Assembly: GCA_038501195.1 (NCBI GenBank)
Contig: JBBPUQ010000007.1
Span: 3,883,501 to 3,947,500 of the forward strand
Length of the DNA stretch: 64,000 bases
Source of the DNA: Nemania diffusa
Taxonomy: Eukaryota > Ascomycota > Sordariomycetes > Xylariales > Xylariaceae
Direction of reading: 5' to 3'
The notes beneath the pieces are model-generated. The model ran no database searches. It was not told where the DNA came from and saw only the letters and a list, made by a program, of their open reading frames with translations. A program made the position numbers and the translations under genes. Of the stretch, positions 44,725 to 60,014 are shown piece after piece (position 1 is the stretch's first letter; every line of letters begins with the position of its first letter).

Positions 44725-46651
44725 GTGATGATATGGGCCGCATCTACTGACGATGCACAAGGGACTGCAATCCAAACCCTCAGCAAGGTATCTGGACGTT
44801 CAGCGCTGTCGCAAGCTCAACTGGCCAGGGCGCCCGGAGGCAGTGTTGGGCAATGCGTATGGGGGGAATGTGCCTCTTTGTGTCCTTCCGGTCTCACCCC
44901 TGTAAGCAACAAAAGTGGGAAGCCGAACAGATTCGCTGGCATATACAACGGCTGTCCAAAAGACCAAACGCGTTATTACTGCTGCCCAAGCAGTGATATG
45001 CCCTCTCAATGCATTTGGCAAGGTACCGCGCCCTTTTGTGGCGCCGCGGGGGGCGCTGAGTGCAAAGACGACGAGGTTTAGGTAACCAGTGCAACATCGG
45101 GGCCGAGATCTTCATGCTAAACAAACCACAAAAACCTGTGCTGCAAAAAAACCAAGTCTGACAGTGACATTGGCTCTTGTGCCTGGTCTAGGTCTGCCCC
45201 CATTTATACTGCTCTTGGGCTTGTATTTACCTATGCTTCAGCATCCTGCCCAGATAACAAGAAAAACAAAATCACGACTAATCAGTACAAAAACGGTAGT
45301 AAGCAGCCATGCTGGTAGCGCGCCGGATTCAAATCGTATTGCTGCTCGGACCCTGTGCCGTACAAAAACTGTGCTTGGTATCAAGGTAGCAGCAGTTGAA
45401 TTGCTTAAGCAAATGCAGTTCTTCCCATCTTCGGCCAAAAGTGTCGTAGAGAGTGCCCTATAGGTAAAGTCCCGATTGCAACGGATCCCTCAAATTGCTA
45501 TAGCGGCTACTCCTATTTTTGCTACGATAATCCTAATGCGCATGCTCCCCCGGCTCCCGGCGACGTGGCGGTATGTGATGCCGGCCCAAATCCTGTGGGA
45601 GCAAGCCCAGATGCAGACCCGGATGAGTCAAGTACTTCCGGCGGCTTTTTTATAAAGGGCGAAACCACGTTAGCAACCAGTTGTGACTTCGCTAATTACC
45701 TTATCGCTGACTGAGGCGGAGATCGCTTTTGTCCTCAGCAATGCTTCCGATTTGCAAGACTCCACTGGCGCCCTCATGCCAAGAGGCGTAATTCACAAGA
45801 GAGCTATTATGAACCTCTGCTTAGCAGGCAAAGAGATTAACAAGCTTTCCCCGCAAACATACACCGGTGCCCAGAACCTGATCAAAACCTTCCAGCGCTC
45901 CGTTTACGTAGTGGGCAAGCCTTTGGTTTGCGGAGCGTTTCAATTAACCTCTTTATCAGCGAAGCCGGAAGACCAGAGTATTGTTACCGAGCATGTCTTC
46001 GAAAAACAGCAATTTAGAGACTTATTGCAGAGAATGATGGCGGTAAGCAGAGCTAGCCCACCTAGTCATTAAGCTCAACTTTGCTGCCTAAGGTCCGTTC
46101 TAAACAGCAAGTTGTATGGGGCTAACAGAGGTTTTCTCATAGGGCACCGTCAGAACTGGAACGAGACTCCAGGTAGGAGCATTGCAAGCCAAGGGAGTAT
46201 TCGATCAGGGCGGCGTCTTCTATCAGAAGTGGCCCGATATCACCGCGCTTCCTGGGCAGTTCCGGTTCCGCCCGTACGGCTCAACAATCCATGACAGTTT
46301 CATGGGTGTTCTGGGACGAACAGCTGACAAGGGCATCGCTAATTCCGCTAATATAGATAACCTGTAGGTATTGGATCGTGCAACAAATGGCATGAAGGCA
46401 CTCGTGATATCTGGCGATAAGTTCGTTGGCGATGCGAAGTGGACATCTTTGGGGCCTCTCCAAAAGATTGGGGAGCTATCAAGGCTACTGGGGTACTCAC
46501 ACGACGTGAGCTGGTCTCAGTGGAAATAGTGACGCTGACTGCGTCATCTGTATCAGGGTATACCAATATATGGGAATAGGCCCTATTCAGGACTCGTACA
46601 AAACGACATTTGACGGTATTTTATCGCTAATGTGGGTGCTCATCTCTGTGC
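44725..46651 (+). pseudogene. class V chitinase-like C-terminal region, broken
   Basis: The plus strand encodes Cys-rich blocks like the C-terminal part of fungal subgroup-C chitinases (killer-toxin-like GH18 proteins): GQCVWGECASLCPSGLTP, YYCCPS, CIWQGTAPFCG, and later GSCAW...PDNKKNK and KNCAWYQG. A stop interrupts the second block near 45322 (TGG TAG), with frame changes around 45080 and 45460. A downstream gene-like stretch starts at 45683 (SLTEAEIAFVLSN, INKLSPQTYTG, VVGKPLVCGAFQLTSL) and continues to 46560 (FRFRPYGSTIHDSFMGVLG). The GH18 catalytic domain is absent. It lies next to a LysM gene on the opposite strand, as is common for these chitinases. Whether the 45.7-46.6 kb part belongs to the same gene is not certain. 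Confidence 0.5.
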
Positions 46652-47380
46652 CAGCGCTCCCCACAGGTAAAACAATACTTTGACTGCTTGACAGATAACT
46701 TGACTAACCAAGGTACAAATAAAAGGTTTGAATTTATTTGCAGGCAAATTAAATATTTTTTATTCTACTTGTGTTTACTAGTTATTTACAAATAATTTTT
46801 TTTTTTTTTTAATTTTTTTTTATTATTTTTTTAGTAAAAAAAAAGCTATTTAAAAAATATATTCTATAATGCTTCTTTATTTAAATAGCAGTTTATTTTA
46901 AAACTTATATTAATTAATTAATAAAAACTTTTTTTTATTTAATAAGTTTATATATTTATTTATTTAAATATTTAGCTAGTACTAACTTAATTATAGTTTT
47001 TTAAATTAACTTTTTTTTTGTTATATAATTTTTATAACTTTTAATTTTTGATTATTTATAACTTTGTGCACTTTGTATACAACTTCAAAATATTGTCAAA
47101 TTTATATTTAGTGTAACTAGAGCTATCTAACAATATTATTTTCGTAATAGTGTTGCTTTATTTTCTAATACTGCTGCTAAAGATATGTTAAATCTTTTTA
47201 GCATTTCGATTTACGATAATTTTACAACGGCTTAATTTATTTGATTTATTTAATCAAATAACTGTTTAATCAAAACAACAAATTCAACTAAACAAGTTAA
47301 ATAAGCGCTTTTTGCGATCAATCAAAGCAAATTACGTTAAACGCTGTTTATTTGACTTGTTTTACTTATATGGAGCGCTG
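46652..47380. mobile_element. hAT-type MITE, family A copy 4
   Basis: A 729-bp element with ends CAGCGCTCCCCACAGGTAAA and TTTACTTATATGGAGCGCTG. Flanking octamers CTCTGTGC (46644-46651) and CTCTGTGT (47381-47388) differ by a single C-to-T change, i.e. a RIP-altered 8-bp target duplication. The interior is nearly all A+T. It appears to sit in an intron of the chitinase-like gene: a GTGGGT donor lies just left and a CTGAC branch plus ACAG acceptor at about 47427-47438 just right. Confidence 0.82.
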
Positions 47381-47881
47381 CTCTGTGTTTGCTGTATCAA
47401 CTCACACGTTTATACTTTGGCTGACTGAATTGAAAACAGGGGCTCCTTCAGCGACGTATTGTCTGCAAATGGGATTGTTTACAATGCTGTTGCTGGCATG
47501 TTCCGTCCAGCCCTCACTCATACAACATGACATGTTGTAGCTCTCACACTAACCCATCGCCTTCACAGCGATGAAAGAAATCATCACCGCCGACCTTGTG
47601 CAAATACCGAAAACCAGCCAGGAACTCTTCGAAACGCTTGTAGATGGCGCACTTGATTATTCGCATTCTGACGCCGGTGGGTCCGTTCCAAGAGTAGAAA
47701 CGGCACAGGCGTAACTGACATACTTCCCTTCTCTACCCGAACAGCTCTATTTAATCATGGCAAATTAATTGTCGATTCCGTAATCGAAACGCTCAATTTG
47801 TATAAGGGTGAGATAGCGGAAACAATAGTGCTGGATAGCGCGAAACTCATTGGTATGGCACCTGGCAACAGGAAATAGGGA
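47381..47881 (+). pseudogene. distal part of chitinase-like gene, cut by hAT
   Basis: Downstream of the element, after an ACAG acceptor near 47438, the plus strand reads SFSDVLSANGIVYNAVAGMF, then after a possible intron (GTAGCT...CACAG at about 47537-47570) MKEIITADLVQIPKTSQELF, then after a GTGGGT...ACAG intron (about 47668-47743) HGKLIVDSVIETLNLYKG to a stop at 47879. The exons look gene-like but no domain is recognised with certainty. It probably belongs to the same gene as 45.7-46.6 kb. Confidence 0.42.
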
Positions 47882-48229
47882 TATCATAGTTAAGTAGTCC
47901 GAGGTAGTTAATTTTAAGTTACGGTTCTAAGGTCTATATGCTCACTGCCCACCGTGGCTCGGTAAACAGGAACCCACACCGGTAAAGAAGCGGTAACCAC
48001 AACCCGAACTACCAGGACCATGTCGTTGGCGCCACTGCCGGAAGGATGACCATATTCAAATATCCATGGTTATTATACTTGCACTCTTACTGTTGAATTC
48101 AGGATTATGAGGTATAATAGCTGTGTGTATTGATTGAAGAACTAGTACTTTTGGAGGAGTGCTGTAGCTACTTTATAGTATATATATTAAGCAGTATAAG
48201 TTGTATATTAGCTACTAACTATACTAGCT
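47882..48229. other. boundary into AT isochore
   Basis: Moderately balanced composition to about 48120, then an abrupt fall in G+C. No gene is seen. Confidence 0.5.
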
Positions 48230-51200
48230 ATTTAATTTTAATATTTTTATTTGAATTATATGTTTATATAAATAAAGCTATTATAAATTTTTTTAAAGCT
48301 ATTTTTTATAACTATAATTTTAAACTTTAAACTTTATATATTTATAAAATTATTTGTTTTTAAGTTTTTAATAAAATAAGTTTTTTAATTTTGTTTATTT
48401 TATTATTTTTTATACTAAATTTAAAAAATATTATTTTTTATTTTTTTTACTAATATTAATGTTATATTAAATTTATATTAAAGTTATTTTTTATTTTGTT
48501 TATAAATATTTTATAAAACTTTGTTATTTTTTAAAAAATAGTTTTTTATAATATAAAATTTTTAAAACTTTTATTAAATTATAATTTTAAATAAAAATAT
48601 AAATATATTTTTTTTTGTTTTTGCTTATATAATTATAATAAAAAATATATACTATTTTTTTTTTTTATTAGTTTTTAATTATAAGTTTATTAAATATATT
48701 AAATATTTTAATTTTAAAAAAAGCTTTTTTAATATTTTTAAATTTAATAAAATAATTAAAAGTATTTTTAAATTAAATATTTAATATATAATTAATTTAA
48801 TTAATTTTATTTTATTTGTTTTTAAAAACTATTAGTTTTAAATATATATATAAATTTATTTTTTAAAATAGTTTTAATTTAAAATAATTTAAATTTAAAA
48901 ATAATTTAATATATTTATAAAGCTATTATAAATAAAATTTAATTTTAATTTTAAATGTTTTAAAATTTATAAATATTTTAATAAAATTTAAAAAATATTA
49001 TAAATAGTTAATTATTGTTATTTATAAAAAGAAAGTAAAAATTTTAATAATATATTAATATTAATATTAATAAATTGTTATTTTATTATATTATTAAAAT
49101 ATAGTTTTAATAAAAATTATATACTAGTTATTTTTATAAAATATTTTATTTTAAGTAATAATAATAAATAAAAATATAATTTTTTAATATTATTTTAAAT
49201 ATTAAATATTAATAACTTTATTAAAAAATAAAAAAATAATATAAAATAAATAATTATATAAACATTAATTTTAATTATTTATAATTTAATTTATAATATA
49301 GTTTTATAAATTTATTAAAAAAAATTTATAAATAAAAAAATAAACTAAAATAATTTTATAAAATATAAACTTATTTATTTTTTAGTTTATATTATAAATA
49401 AAAGCTTAAAGCTTTTTTAAAATTTATAAATTTATTTTTTAATAAAAGTTTAATTAAACTATTTGTTATTTATTTATAAATTAAAATTTATTTAAATTTT
49501 ATATTATTTTATATAGCTGTTTTTTTATAAAAAGTTTGTTATATAAAAATATACTTTATTTTATTATAAAATTAAAAGTTTTTAATTATAACTATAACGT
49601 TTTAATTATTGTAATAAATAATAATTGTAAAAAATTTGTTTTTTAATATATTAAACTTTATTAATAAGCAATAAAGCTATATAGTTTTTTTAATAGTTTA
49701 AGTTTAATTTATTATTTTAAATTTATAAAAAAAAAAACAATAATTTATTATTTTTTAAAGCTTTAGCTAATTATATTATTATTAATATTAAAAATATAAC
49801 TTATAATAAATTATTAAATTTATATATAATTTGTTTAATTAATATTAGTTTAATTTATTAATTATATTAATTTTTTTTTATAATATAACTTATAGTTAAT
49901 TATTTTATATAAATATTATAATATTTATTATATAATATTAATATATATTATAATTAAATTTTTTATATATTAATTAAAATATAATATTATATAAACTATA
50001 TTTAGTTTTATATTTAATATTATATATATTAAATATTTAATAGTTTTAAAATATTAAATAATGTTTTTTTTTTTAATATTTTATAATTGTTTAAAAATTT
50101 AAAAATTTTATTTATTTTTATAAATATATTATTATTATATATATTTTATTAATTTAATTTTTTAATAATTTTTTTTAAATAAACTTTTTAGTTAAAATAA
50201 ATAATATAATTTTGTTTGTTTTATATAATAATTATATTAAAATAAAAAAAACAAAAATTTAAGTTTTATATATTAAATTATTTTAAAAAAACTGTTTTTA
50301 TATTATTAATATTTTTTTTTAAAAGTTTTACAATTAATAAATCGTTTATATATATAGTAATATAAATATATTTTTTAACAAATATATTAATATTAAAATT
50401 TAATAGTTTAAAATTTAAAGTTTTTAAATATTTTATTAATATTTTATATTATATTTTAAATATTTGTTTTAAATTATATAAAGCTTTATTTAATTTATAA
50501 AACTTTTTTAAATAATTTTTATTTTTAAAACTTAATAACTGTTATATATAAATGTTTTTTTTGATTTTTTTATATAAAAAAACAATTTTAATATATATTT
50601 GTTTAATTTTTAAATCAAATATAATAACAATAGTAAAAATAGTTTTATAACTTATTAATTTTACTATTAAAATAAATGTTTTGTTATAATTTTTACTTTT
50701 TATTTATTTAAAGCTATAAATTATTTATTTAGTTTTATATTTAATAATTTTATTTTAAAGTTTTTATTTAATTTTATATATTTATTTTTTTATTATATTT
50801 ATTTTTTTAAAAAATAAATCGTAAAAAATTTAAGTTTAATTATTTATTAACAACTAAAATTTAAAACTTATAGCTTTATATTATTATAAATATTATATAT
50901 TTTTTATAACTATTTTATAAGTTTTAAATTTTATAAAATTAGTTATTATTAATAAAAATAAAAATATTATAATTATTATTTTAAACTTTATAAAATTAAT
51001 ATTTAAGTTATAATATATATAATTTAATTTTTATATTTTAAATTAAAAGTTATAAAAATATATAAAGTTATTTAAGCTATTTAATTTAAAGTTTTTAAGC
51101 TTAATATATAATAAAACTAGCAATTTTTAAATTATTTTAAATAATTTAAAAAACTTTTTAGTATATTATAAAAAAAACATAATTTTTAATTTTTTAAAGC

Positions 51201-54200
51201 TATTAAATTTTAATTTAAACTATAAAATAAATTATTTTTAAATAAATAACTTTAAAGCTTTTTTAGCTATTTCTTTATATTATTATTTATTAATAAATAA
51301 TAATAACTTTTAATATTTTTTAATTTGTTTTTTTAATTTAGCTAGTTTTTTTTTAATATTATTTTTAGCTTTTTTAATAAAAATATAAAAATATTATTTA
51401 ATAAATACTACATTATAAATATTAATAATAATATTATTGTTTAGTTTAAATATAATATAATTATATATTTTATATTTTTATATTTTTATATTTAATATTT
51501 AATTATTTTAAATTTAAATATATTAGCTTTTTTATTAAGTTTATATTTATTTATAGCTTTTATTATTTTTATATAAATAATATTAAATTTTTTTTTATAT
51601 TAAATTTGATAAAAAATATAACTTTTAAATTTATAATATTGTTTGTTTTAAATATATATTGCTGTTTAAATAATAATAAACTAATATTTTAAAAAAAAAT
51701 AGTTTTTTTTAGTTTTAATTATTAGTTTTTAAACTAAGTTTTTTAATATATATATAATTTATTTTATTATATTATTTTATTAATATTATTTAATAATAAA
51801 ATATTTAATTATTATATTTTTTTATATATAAAAAAATATAGATTTTTTATTTATATATAATTTAAGTTTGTTAATAATAATAAATTGACAATAATATTTA
51901 AGTTTTTTTTATTTTTAAAAAAAGTTTTTAAGCTTTTTAAACTATAATATTAGTTTATTTAATAAAATAATAAAAATTTTACTGTTATAATTATAAATAA
52001 TTATTATTTATTTTATAAAACTATTATATTTTTTAAATTTTTAGTTAATATATTAATTTTATTAAAGTATATTAATTTTATAAAGTAAATTTTTTAATAA
52101 AAGTTTTTTTAATATAGTTTAGCTATTATTTAGCTTTTAATATATATTTTATATAAATAATGTTTAATTTAAAAAATAATATTTATTATTATTATTATTA
52201 GTTTTTATAGTTTTATATTATTAATATAACTAAATTGTTTATATTATATTTTTAAAATAAAATTAATAAAATAAAAGTAAAAAATAATATTAAAAGCTAT
52301 TATTTATAAAGTTTTGTTTAATTAATTAATTATGTATAAATTAATAGTTTTATATATTATAAAAAAAATATTTTTGTTAATTATTTTTTAAACTTTGTTA
52401 TAATAAAATAAAAATTTTATATTTTTTTTTAATAGTTATAAAATAAATATTAAATTTACTTTTAGTTTAAAATACTATATAATATTTATAATAATAATTA
52501 TTTTAATTTGTTTATTTATTAAAATTTTAAATTTTATTATTTTTTAAAACTTTAATATAACTATAGTTTTATTAATACTATATATTAATAATTTAATATA
52601 AAATATTAGTTTAATAAATAACGATTTATTATTAAAGTTAATTTAATTATAATTATTATTTAATATTATATAAAAAATAATATATTTTATTAATTTAGCT
52701 GCTTTTTTTTTTTAATATATTTAATAGTTTTATTTATATAAAAGTTATTTCAATATTTAAGTTTTATAAAACTATAGTTAATAAACTATTATTTAATTTA
52801 ATTATTAATAAATTAATTTAAATATTTTTAAAATTATTAAATATTTTAATAAAAATATTAAATTTACAAATAAATAGTTTTTTTATAAAAAAATTATTTT
52901 TAGCTATTAATAATATTAAATTTAATAAAACAATTAAAAAATTTAATTTAAATATATTTTTTTTTTGCTGTTTTATTTAATTTTTGAGTTTTAATTGCTA
53001 ATTTGTTAATATTTTTTCAAAATATTTAAAATGACAGTTATTAAATAAATAATTTATTAATTATTAACTAGTTTTAATATAATAAATATAATAATATTTA
53101 TTATAATTTTATTTTTTTTTTTATATTTAAAATTATTGCTTTTATAGTTATAACTATAATTATAGTTGTTATTAATTTATTATATTATTAAAACTGCTTT
53201 AGTTTTTATTTATATTATAATTCTTTTAATTTGTTTTTTTTATAAAAGTTTTATAAATATTATTAATAATATAAAACTTTTTTTATTTTTTTTTTATTAA
53301 ATTAATTTATAAATTTAAAAAAAAATAAAAATAAAAGTTTAATATTTAATATTTAATGTTATAAAAAATCTTATTATTAAAAAAAGTTTATTTATAATAT
53401 ATATTAAGTTTAATTTTTTAAAATTTAAACAAATAATTTAAAATTTAATTATTAATATAAATATCGATTTTTTAATAATTAATAAAATATTTTTTTATTT
53501 AAATATTAAATTTTAAAAAGCTGTATTTTTTAAAAGTTTAACTTTTTAGTTAAATAATGTTCAAACTTTTACTACTATATAATATTTCTTTTTATTATTT
53601 TTGAAAATGTTGTAAATGTTTTTATTGCAACAAAAACATATATATTTTAAAACTTTTATTTAGTTAATTTTTTAAACTTTTTTAGTTTTATAAAAGTTAA
53701 ACTTAATAAAAATATTTAAAATTTTAATTAATATACTTTTTTTTAACTTTTTTAAAAAATACTATATATATTTTAATATATAAATATAATTTTTTATTTT
53801 TTTTTTAAACTAAAAAAATTTTATAAAAGAATTTAATATTATAATTATTTAAAGTTGATTTTAAGTTTTAATTTTATTATTTATTTTAATTAATAAATAA
53901 TAAATATATAAAAAGTTAATATAATTAAATAATAGTTTATGTTATATATTAATATTTATAAAAAATAAAGCTATTAATTAAATGATTTAATTATATATGA
54001 AAATTTAAATATAAAAAAAAAAAAAAAAACTAGAAAATTTAATTAATATAAAATAATAAAAATAAATAATATATAAGCTGTTTAAAATAATAAGTTTTAA
54101 TAATAAATAAATTTTATAAAAAAAAAAAAAAAGCGAAAAAATTACAATATATAGTTAAAATAATTATATAGTTTATATTAGTTATTATATTATAACTATT

Positions 54201-57200
54201 TTTTTTAAAAAAAAAAAAAAATTTTTAATTAAATAATAATTAAATTAAATATTTTTTAATAAAAAAAAAATTACTTTAAATATTTATTTATAAACTTTAT
54301 TTTAAGTTTTTTATTTATTATATTATTTTATAAATTTTTTTATATTTAATTATTAAATAATAATTTATTAAAGTTTATTTTATATAAATTAAATTTTATA
54401 TATTTTTTTTTATATAATTATTTAATATTTTTTTTTAATAATTTTATTATTATTAAAATATAGTTTTATAAATTTATTTTTTGTTTTTATTTTTAGTTAT
54501 TTTTTTAAATATATTAAAAATTTTATTATATTTAAATAATTTTAATAAAATTAATATAAAAACAATATATTATTTTTAAAATTTTTAACTAAATATTATT
54601 TATTATTAATATTTTAGCTTTATTATATAATTTAATATTAAAACTTTTTATAATATAATTATAAAATTTAAATATTTTTAATAATAAATTTTTTTTTTAT
54701 TTTTAATTTAATTAATTTTTTAGTAAAATTTTTTAATTTTTGTTTAAATAAAAAATTATTAAAATATTTTTATAGTTTATTTATATAATATTTATTAATT
54801 ATTTTTTAAAAATTTAAAATTTTTAATATATATATATTTTTTTTATATATTAAAATTTTAAAAAATTATTAAATTATTAAAAAATTTAATTTATTAAAAA
54901 ATTTATTTATAATTTATAACTATTATTTTTTTAAAATAAATATATAGTTATTTATATTAAAATTAATTTTTTTTTTTTTTTATTTATTTAATAAATTATT
55001 TTTTTTTAAACTTTTTATATATTTATTTTTATAATTATAATATAATTTATTATAATTTAAACTTTTTTTTTTTTTTTTTTAAATATATTATTTTTATATA
55101 ATTATTTTTTTTAATTTTTTAATAATAATTTAATAATTTTAATCAAAATAAAAAAATATAAAAAAGTTTATTTTTATTTTATAAAAAAACAATTTTATTA
55201 ATTTATATAATATAAATATTTAAATATAATTTATAATAAAAATTTAATTTAATTAATTATTTTAAAAATAATTTATATAAAATTATAATTTTTAATTTAA
55301 ATATTTATTTATAATTTTTATTTAATTTATTGTTTTATAATAATTTAATAATATAAAAATATAAATAATTTTTATTAATTTATTTAATTTATTTATAAAA
55401 GTTAAAATAAATTAAAATTTTTATTAATAATTAAAATAATAAATATATTAAATATTTAAAAAAAACTTTTATAATATATTTTTATAATATTTTTTATTAT
55501 TATTTTTATTATATAAAATATTATTTATGTTTTTTTATTTAATTGATTTATTATAATTAATATATTATTATATTTTTTATAATTTTTTAATATTTATTTA
55601 AAATATATAACTAAATATTTTTATATTTAATTTAATATTAACAATAGTTATAATTTTTTTAAAGTTTTATTTTTTAATATTTTAATAAATTAATATTTTA
55701 AATAATTTAATATATAAATTTAATAATTTTTAAATAGTTTAAACTATTAATATTATTTATATATTAATTATTTTATTTTTTTTATATTTAAATAAATTAT
55801 AATTATATAATTATAAATTTTAAAAATTAATTAAATATATAAATTTATATAATTAAATATAATTAGTTTTTTTTAATAAAAAATAAGTTTTTTTTTAAAA
55901 ATTTATAAATTGTTTAATTTTTTATTTTTTATTTTTTAATAATATATTTTTATAATAAAATTAATATAGTTTTATTTAAAAATATAATTAATAAATTAAT
56001 AATTTATTAATTATTTCAAAAAAAATTTTAAATTGTTTTAAATAATAATAATAATAATAATAATTATATTATTTATTATTTATTTTAAATATTTTTTATT
56101 AAAAAATATAAATATAATTAAATATTATTATATATTTTTTTTATTTAAATAGTAAATAATTATAAAATTATATTTTGAAAAAAATATTGTTTAATTAATT
56201 TGTTTTAAATTAAAATATTACTTTTAATTAAAATATTTTAATATTTTATAATTTATAATAATAAAAAATAGCTTTTTTTATTTATTATTTATTAATTTTA
56301 GTTTTTATTTTTTTAATATTAATATTATTATTAATAATTTTTTATTATAAATATTATAATTTAATTTTATATTATATAAAGTTTTAAAATAATAAACTAT
56401 TAAATGTTATTTTTTTTTATAAAATTAAAATATTATTTTTATAGTTATTTTATTAAAAATATCGATTTTTATTTTAATAAATAAGTTATAATTATAATAA
56501 TTTAAAATAAAAAATATAACTAAGTTTTTTTTAAAAAATTTAAAAGTTTTTTTATATTAAAAAGTTTATATAAAAAAGTTTTTTTTTTTTATTAATTAAT
56601 TTAATAATTTAGCTACTTTATTATAATTTTTTATAAATTTTTAATAAAAGTTATAAAAATTTAAAAAAAACTATATATTTTTAATAATAATAAAAAATTT
56701 TTATTTATATATTATTTTAATTTTATTAAATTTATTTATATTTTATTTATATTAATAATATAATTTAAAAATTTAGTTTTAATTATATAAAATTTTAATT
56801 TTTTTAAATTAAGTTATAAATTAATATTTTTTAATTATTATAATATTTTTTTTATATATTTTTTATATTTAATTAAATTATTAAAATAAATAAAAATATT
56901 ATTTATATAAATATTATAAAAATTATTTAAATAATTAAATAAAATATTATTTATATATTGTTAAAATATAAAAGATTTATTAATAAATTTAAAAAATAAT
57001 ATTTTATATAAATAAATTTTATAATAAATATAAAAAATAATTAAGTTTTTTTTATTTAAATTTATATAAATTTAATAAAATATTTATTTTATATTAATTT
57101 TTATAAAAACTTTTATTTTAAAAATTTAAAACAATATTTTTTTAATTAATAATAATAAATAATAATTTCTTTTTATAAAAATATTAAATTTTTAATAATT

Positions 57201-59983
57201 AATATAAAATTATAATTTATTATATAATTTATTTATAAATAAAACAAAAAATATAAATAAAATATTATTTAATTTAATAAATTTTTTTTATAAATTATTT
57301 ATTAAATATTTTTTTATAGCTTTTAATTTATTTATAAATATTTTATATAAAAATAAATATTTTAAATTTATTAATTTTTTATTATTTATAAATTTAATAT
57401 AATAATTTATTTATAAATAATATTAAAATAAAATATTAAAATTTATTTTATTAAATATTTAAAATAAATTATAATATTTGTTAAAAATAATTTTAAAAAC
57501 TTTTTATTATAATTTATTATTTTTTTTTTAAAAAAAATTTTCAATTTTTTTATTAGTAATAATTTTATTAATTTTATAAATATTAATAATATAAATATTT
57601 TTAATTAACTTATTTTATTTTATTAAAAATTAAAAAATTATAATATTTATATTAATTATATTAATATTTAATTATTTTTTATATTATTTAATTGTATTTT
57701 TTTATATATAATATAAATTTTAAATATTAGTTTTTTATTTTTTTAATATATTAAAGTTAACTTTTTTAATTAATATATATTATTGCTTTTTTTTTTTTTA
57801 ATAGATTTTTTTTTATATAAAAAGTAATTTTTTTTTAAAAATTTTTTTTTTAAAATTTTTTTATTTTAATATTTATATAAAAATTTTAAATTTTATATTA
57901 TTAGCTTTAATTATTTTTTTTTAAAACTTATATTTTTTTTTATTTTTTTTTAAATTTGTATTTTTTTATATTATATTTTAATTATAGCTAAAATATTACA
58001 ATTATATATTAATTTAATTTATATTAATAAAATATTTTATATTATAATTAATAAATAAAATAAATAAAAATAAAAGCTAATTTTTTTAATAATTTAAAAA
58101 AATATTATATTTTTAAAACTATAACTTTTTTAAAATAAAATTATTTTATATATTAATAATATATAAAAATATTTTTTAAAATATATATTTTTTTATTTTT
58201 ATAATAACTTTAAAAGTTTAATTAATTTTTTATTTGTTTTATTTATTATATTTTTAAAAATATTTTTAATAATTAATAATAATTTATTATAATTTATAAT
58301 ATAAATATATAAAAAAAGCTTTTTTTTTAAATATTTATTTATAATATTTAATTTATTAATAAGTTTTAAAAATATTTTTTTTAAAAAAAAAGTTATTTTT
58401 TTCAAAATTAATCTTTTATTTATATAATATTTTATTTAAATAAATTATTTTTTTTAATTTTTTATTTATTTAAATTATTAAAAAAACATTAATTTATAAT
58501 AACATTAAAATAATTTTTTTTATTAATGTTGTTTTTTTTTAAAACATTTATAAAATCAATATTTAATTTATTTATAATTAAAATATTTTTTTTTTATTAA
58601 TAGCTTATATTTTTATATTTTTTTTTTTTTTTTATATTTATATTTAAAATATAAACTATTTATTTAAACAATTATTATTATAAAGTTTTTTATTTATATT
58701 TATAATTAAAGTTTTATTTTAAAATATAATTATTGCTTTTTTATTTTTATATAAAATATTTCTTTTTTTATTTTTTATATTAAAAATATATATAATCTAT
58801 ATATAATATTAAATATAAAACTTAAATATTTTATTTAGTTTTAAATATTTAAATATAATATTAATAATTATATAAATATTAAAATAGTTTTTAAATTTAT
58901 TTTTTTATTAATTTTTTATTAACTTAATTTTATTTATAAAATAAATAAAATTATTTTTAAATTTAATAAATTTATTAAAAAAATATTTAATAAAACTATT
59001 TTTTATATATAAAATTTTAAATTTTGCTTTAAATTTATTAAAAATATTAATATTATAATAATATTTATATAAATATATAAATAATATATATAATAAAGTT
59101 AAAGTTTTAAAATATATATTATTTAAATAAAATTATAAATATTTAATTACTTTTTTATTTAAATAAAATTTAATATTTATTATTTTGATAATATTATTAA
59201 TAAATTAGTTTTTATTAATTATTAAACAATTTTTTATATTATAATATTATATTTTAAATTTTATATTATTTTTATTAAAATTATTATAAAAAATAAAAAT
59301 TGAACTTTTAATTAATTTATAAGTTTTTTTTTTAGTTTAATTTAATAATATATTAATTTTATAATTTTTAATTAATAAATTTATTATTTGCTAATTAGTT
59401 TTATTAATTTAGTTTTAAAGCTGAAATTTTTTTAATTTTAAATTTATTAATTTAAAGTTATAACTAAACTATATTTATTATATAAAAAAACAATATATAA
59501 AAAATATATTAAAATATTTATTATATTTTGTAATAAATATATATTTTATTATATTAAAAACAAATAATAAAAATATAATAAATAATATTAAAATAATAAA
59601 AAAAGTATTTATTATAAAAAAAAAAGCTTATATATAATTAAGTTTGCTATTATAAATTTAATCTTTTTTTTTTTTTTTTTTTAACTTAATATTTTTTTTT
59701 AAATATATAATATTTTTATATATATTATATTAGCTATTTTTTTTTAGCTTTTATAATATTAAACTTGTTTTATTTATTTGTTATAAATTAATATTAAAAA
59801 ATTTAACTTAATATTAATTTAATACTAATTTAATATTAAATATATTTAATACTAATACTAAAATATTGATTTATTATTAAATATCGAATTTTTTATTTAA
59901 TATTGAATTTTTTTTACATTTTTTATATTAACGTTATATTTTTAAAAAAAATGCTGAGCTATAATATTATAAGTTTTTTTAAC

Positions 59984-60014
<31 letters not shown>

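Noticed and set aside
58199..58405. Lys/Ile-rich reverse frame in the AT isochore
   Set aside because: Expected by chance in near-pure A+T DNA; no domain, no start context.
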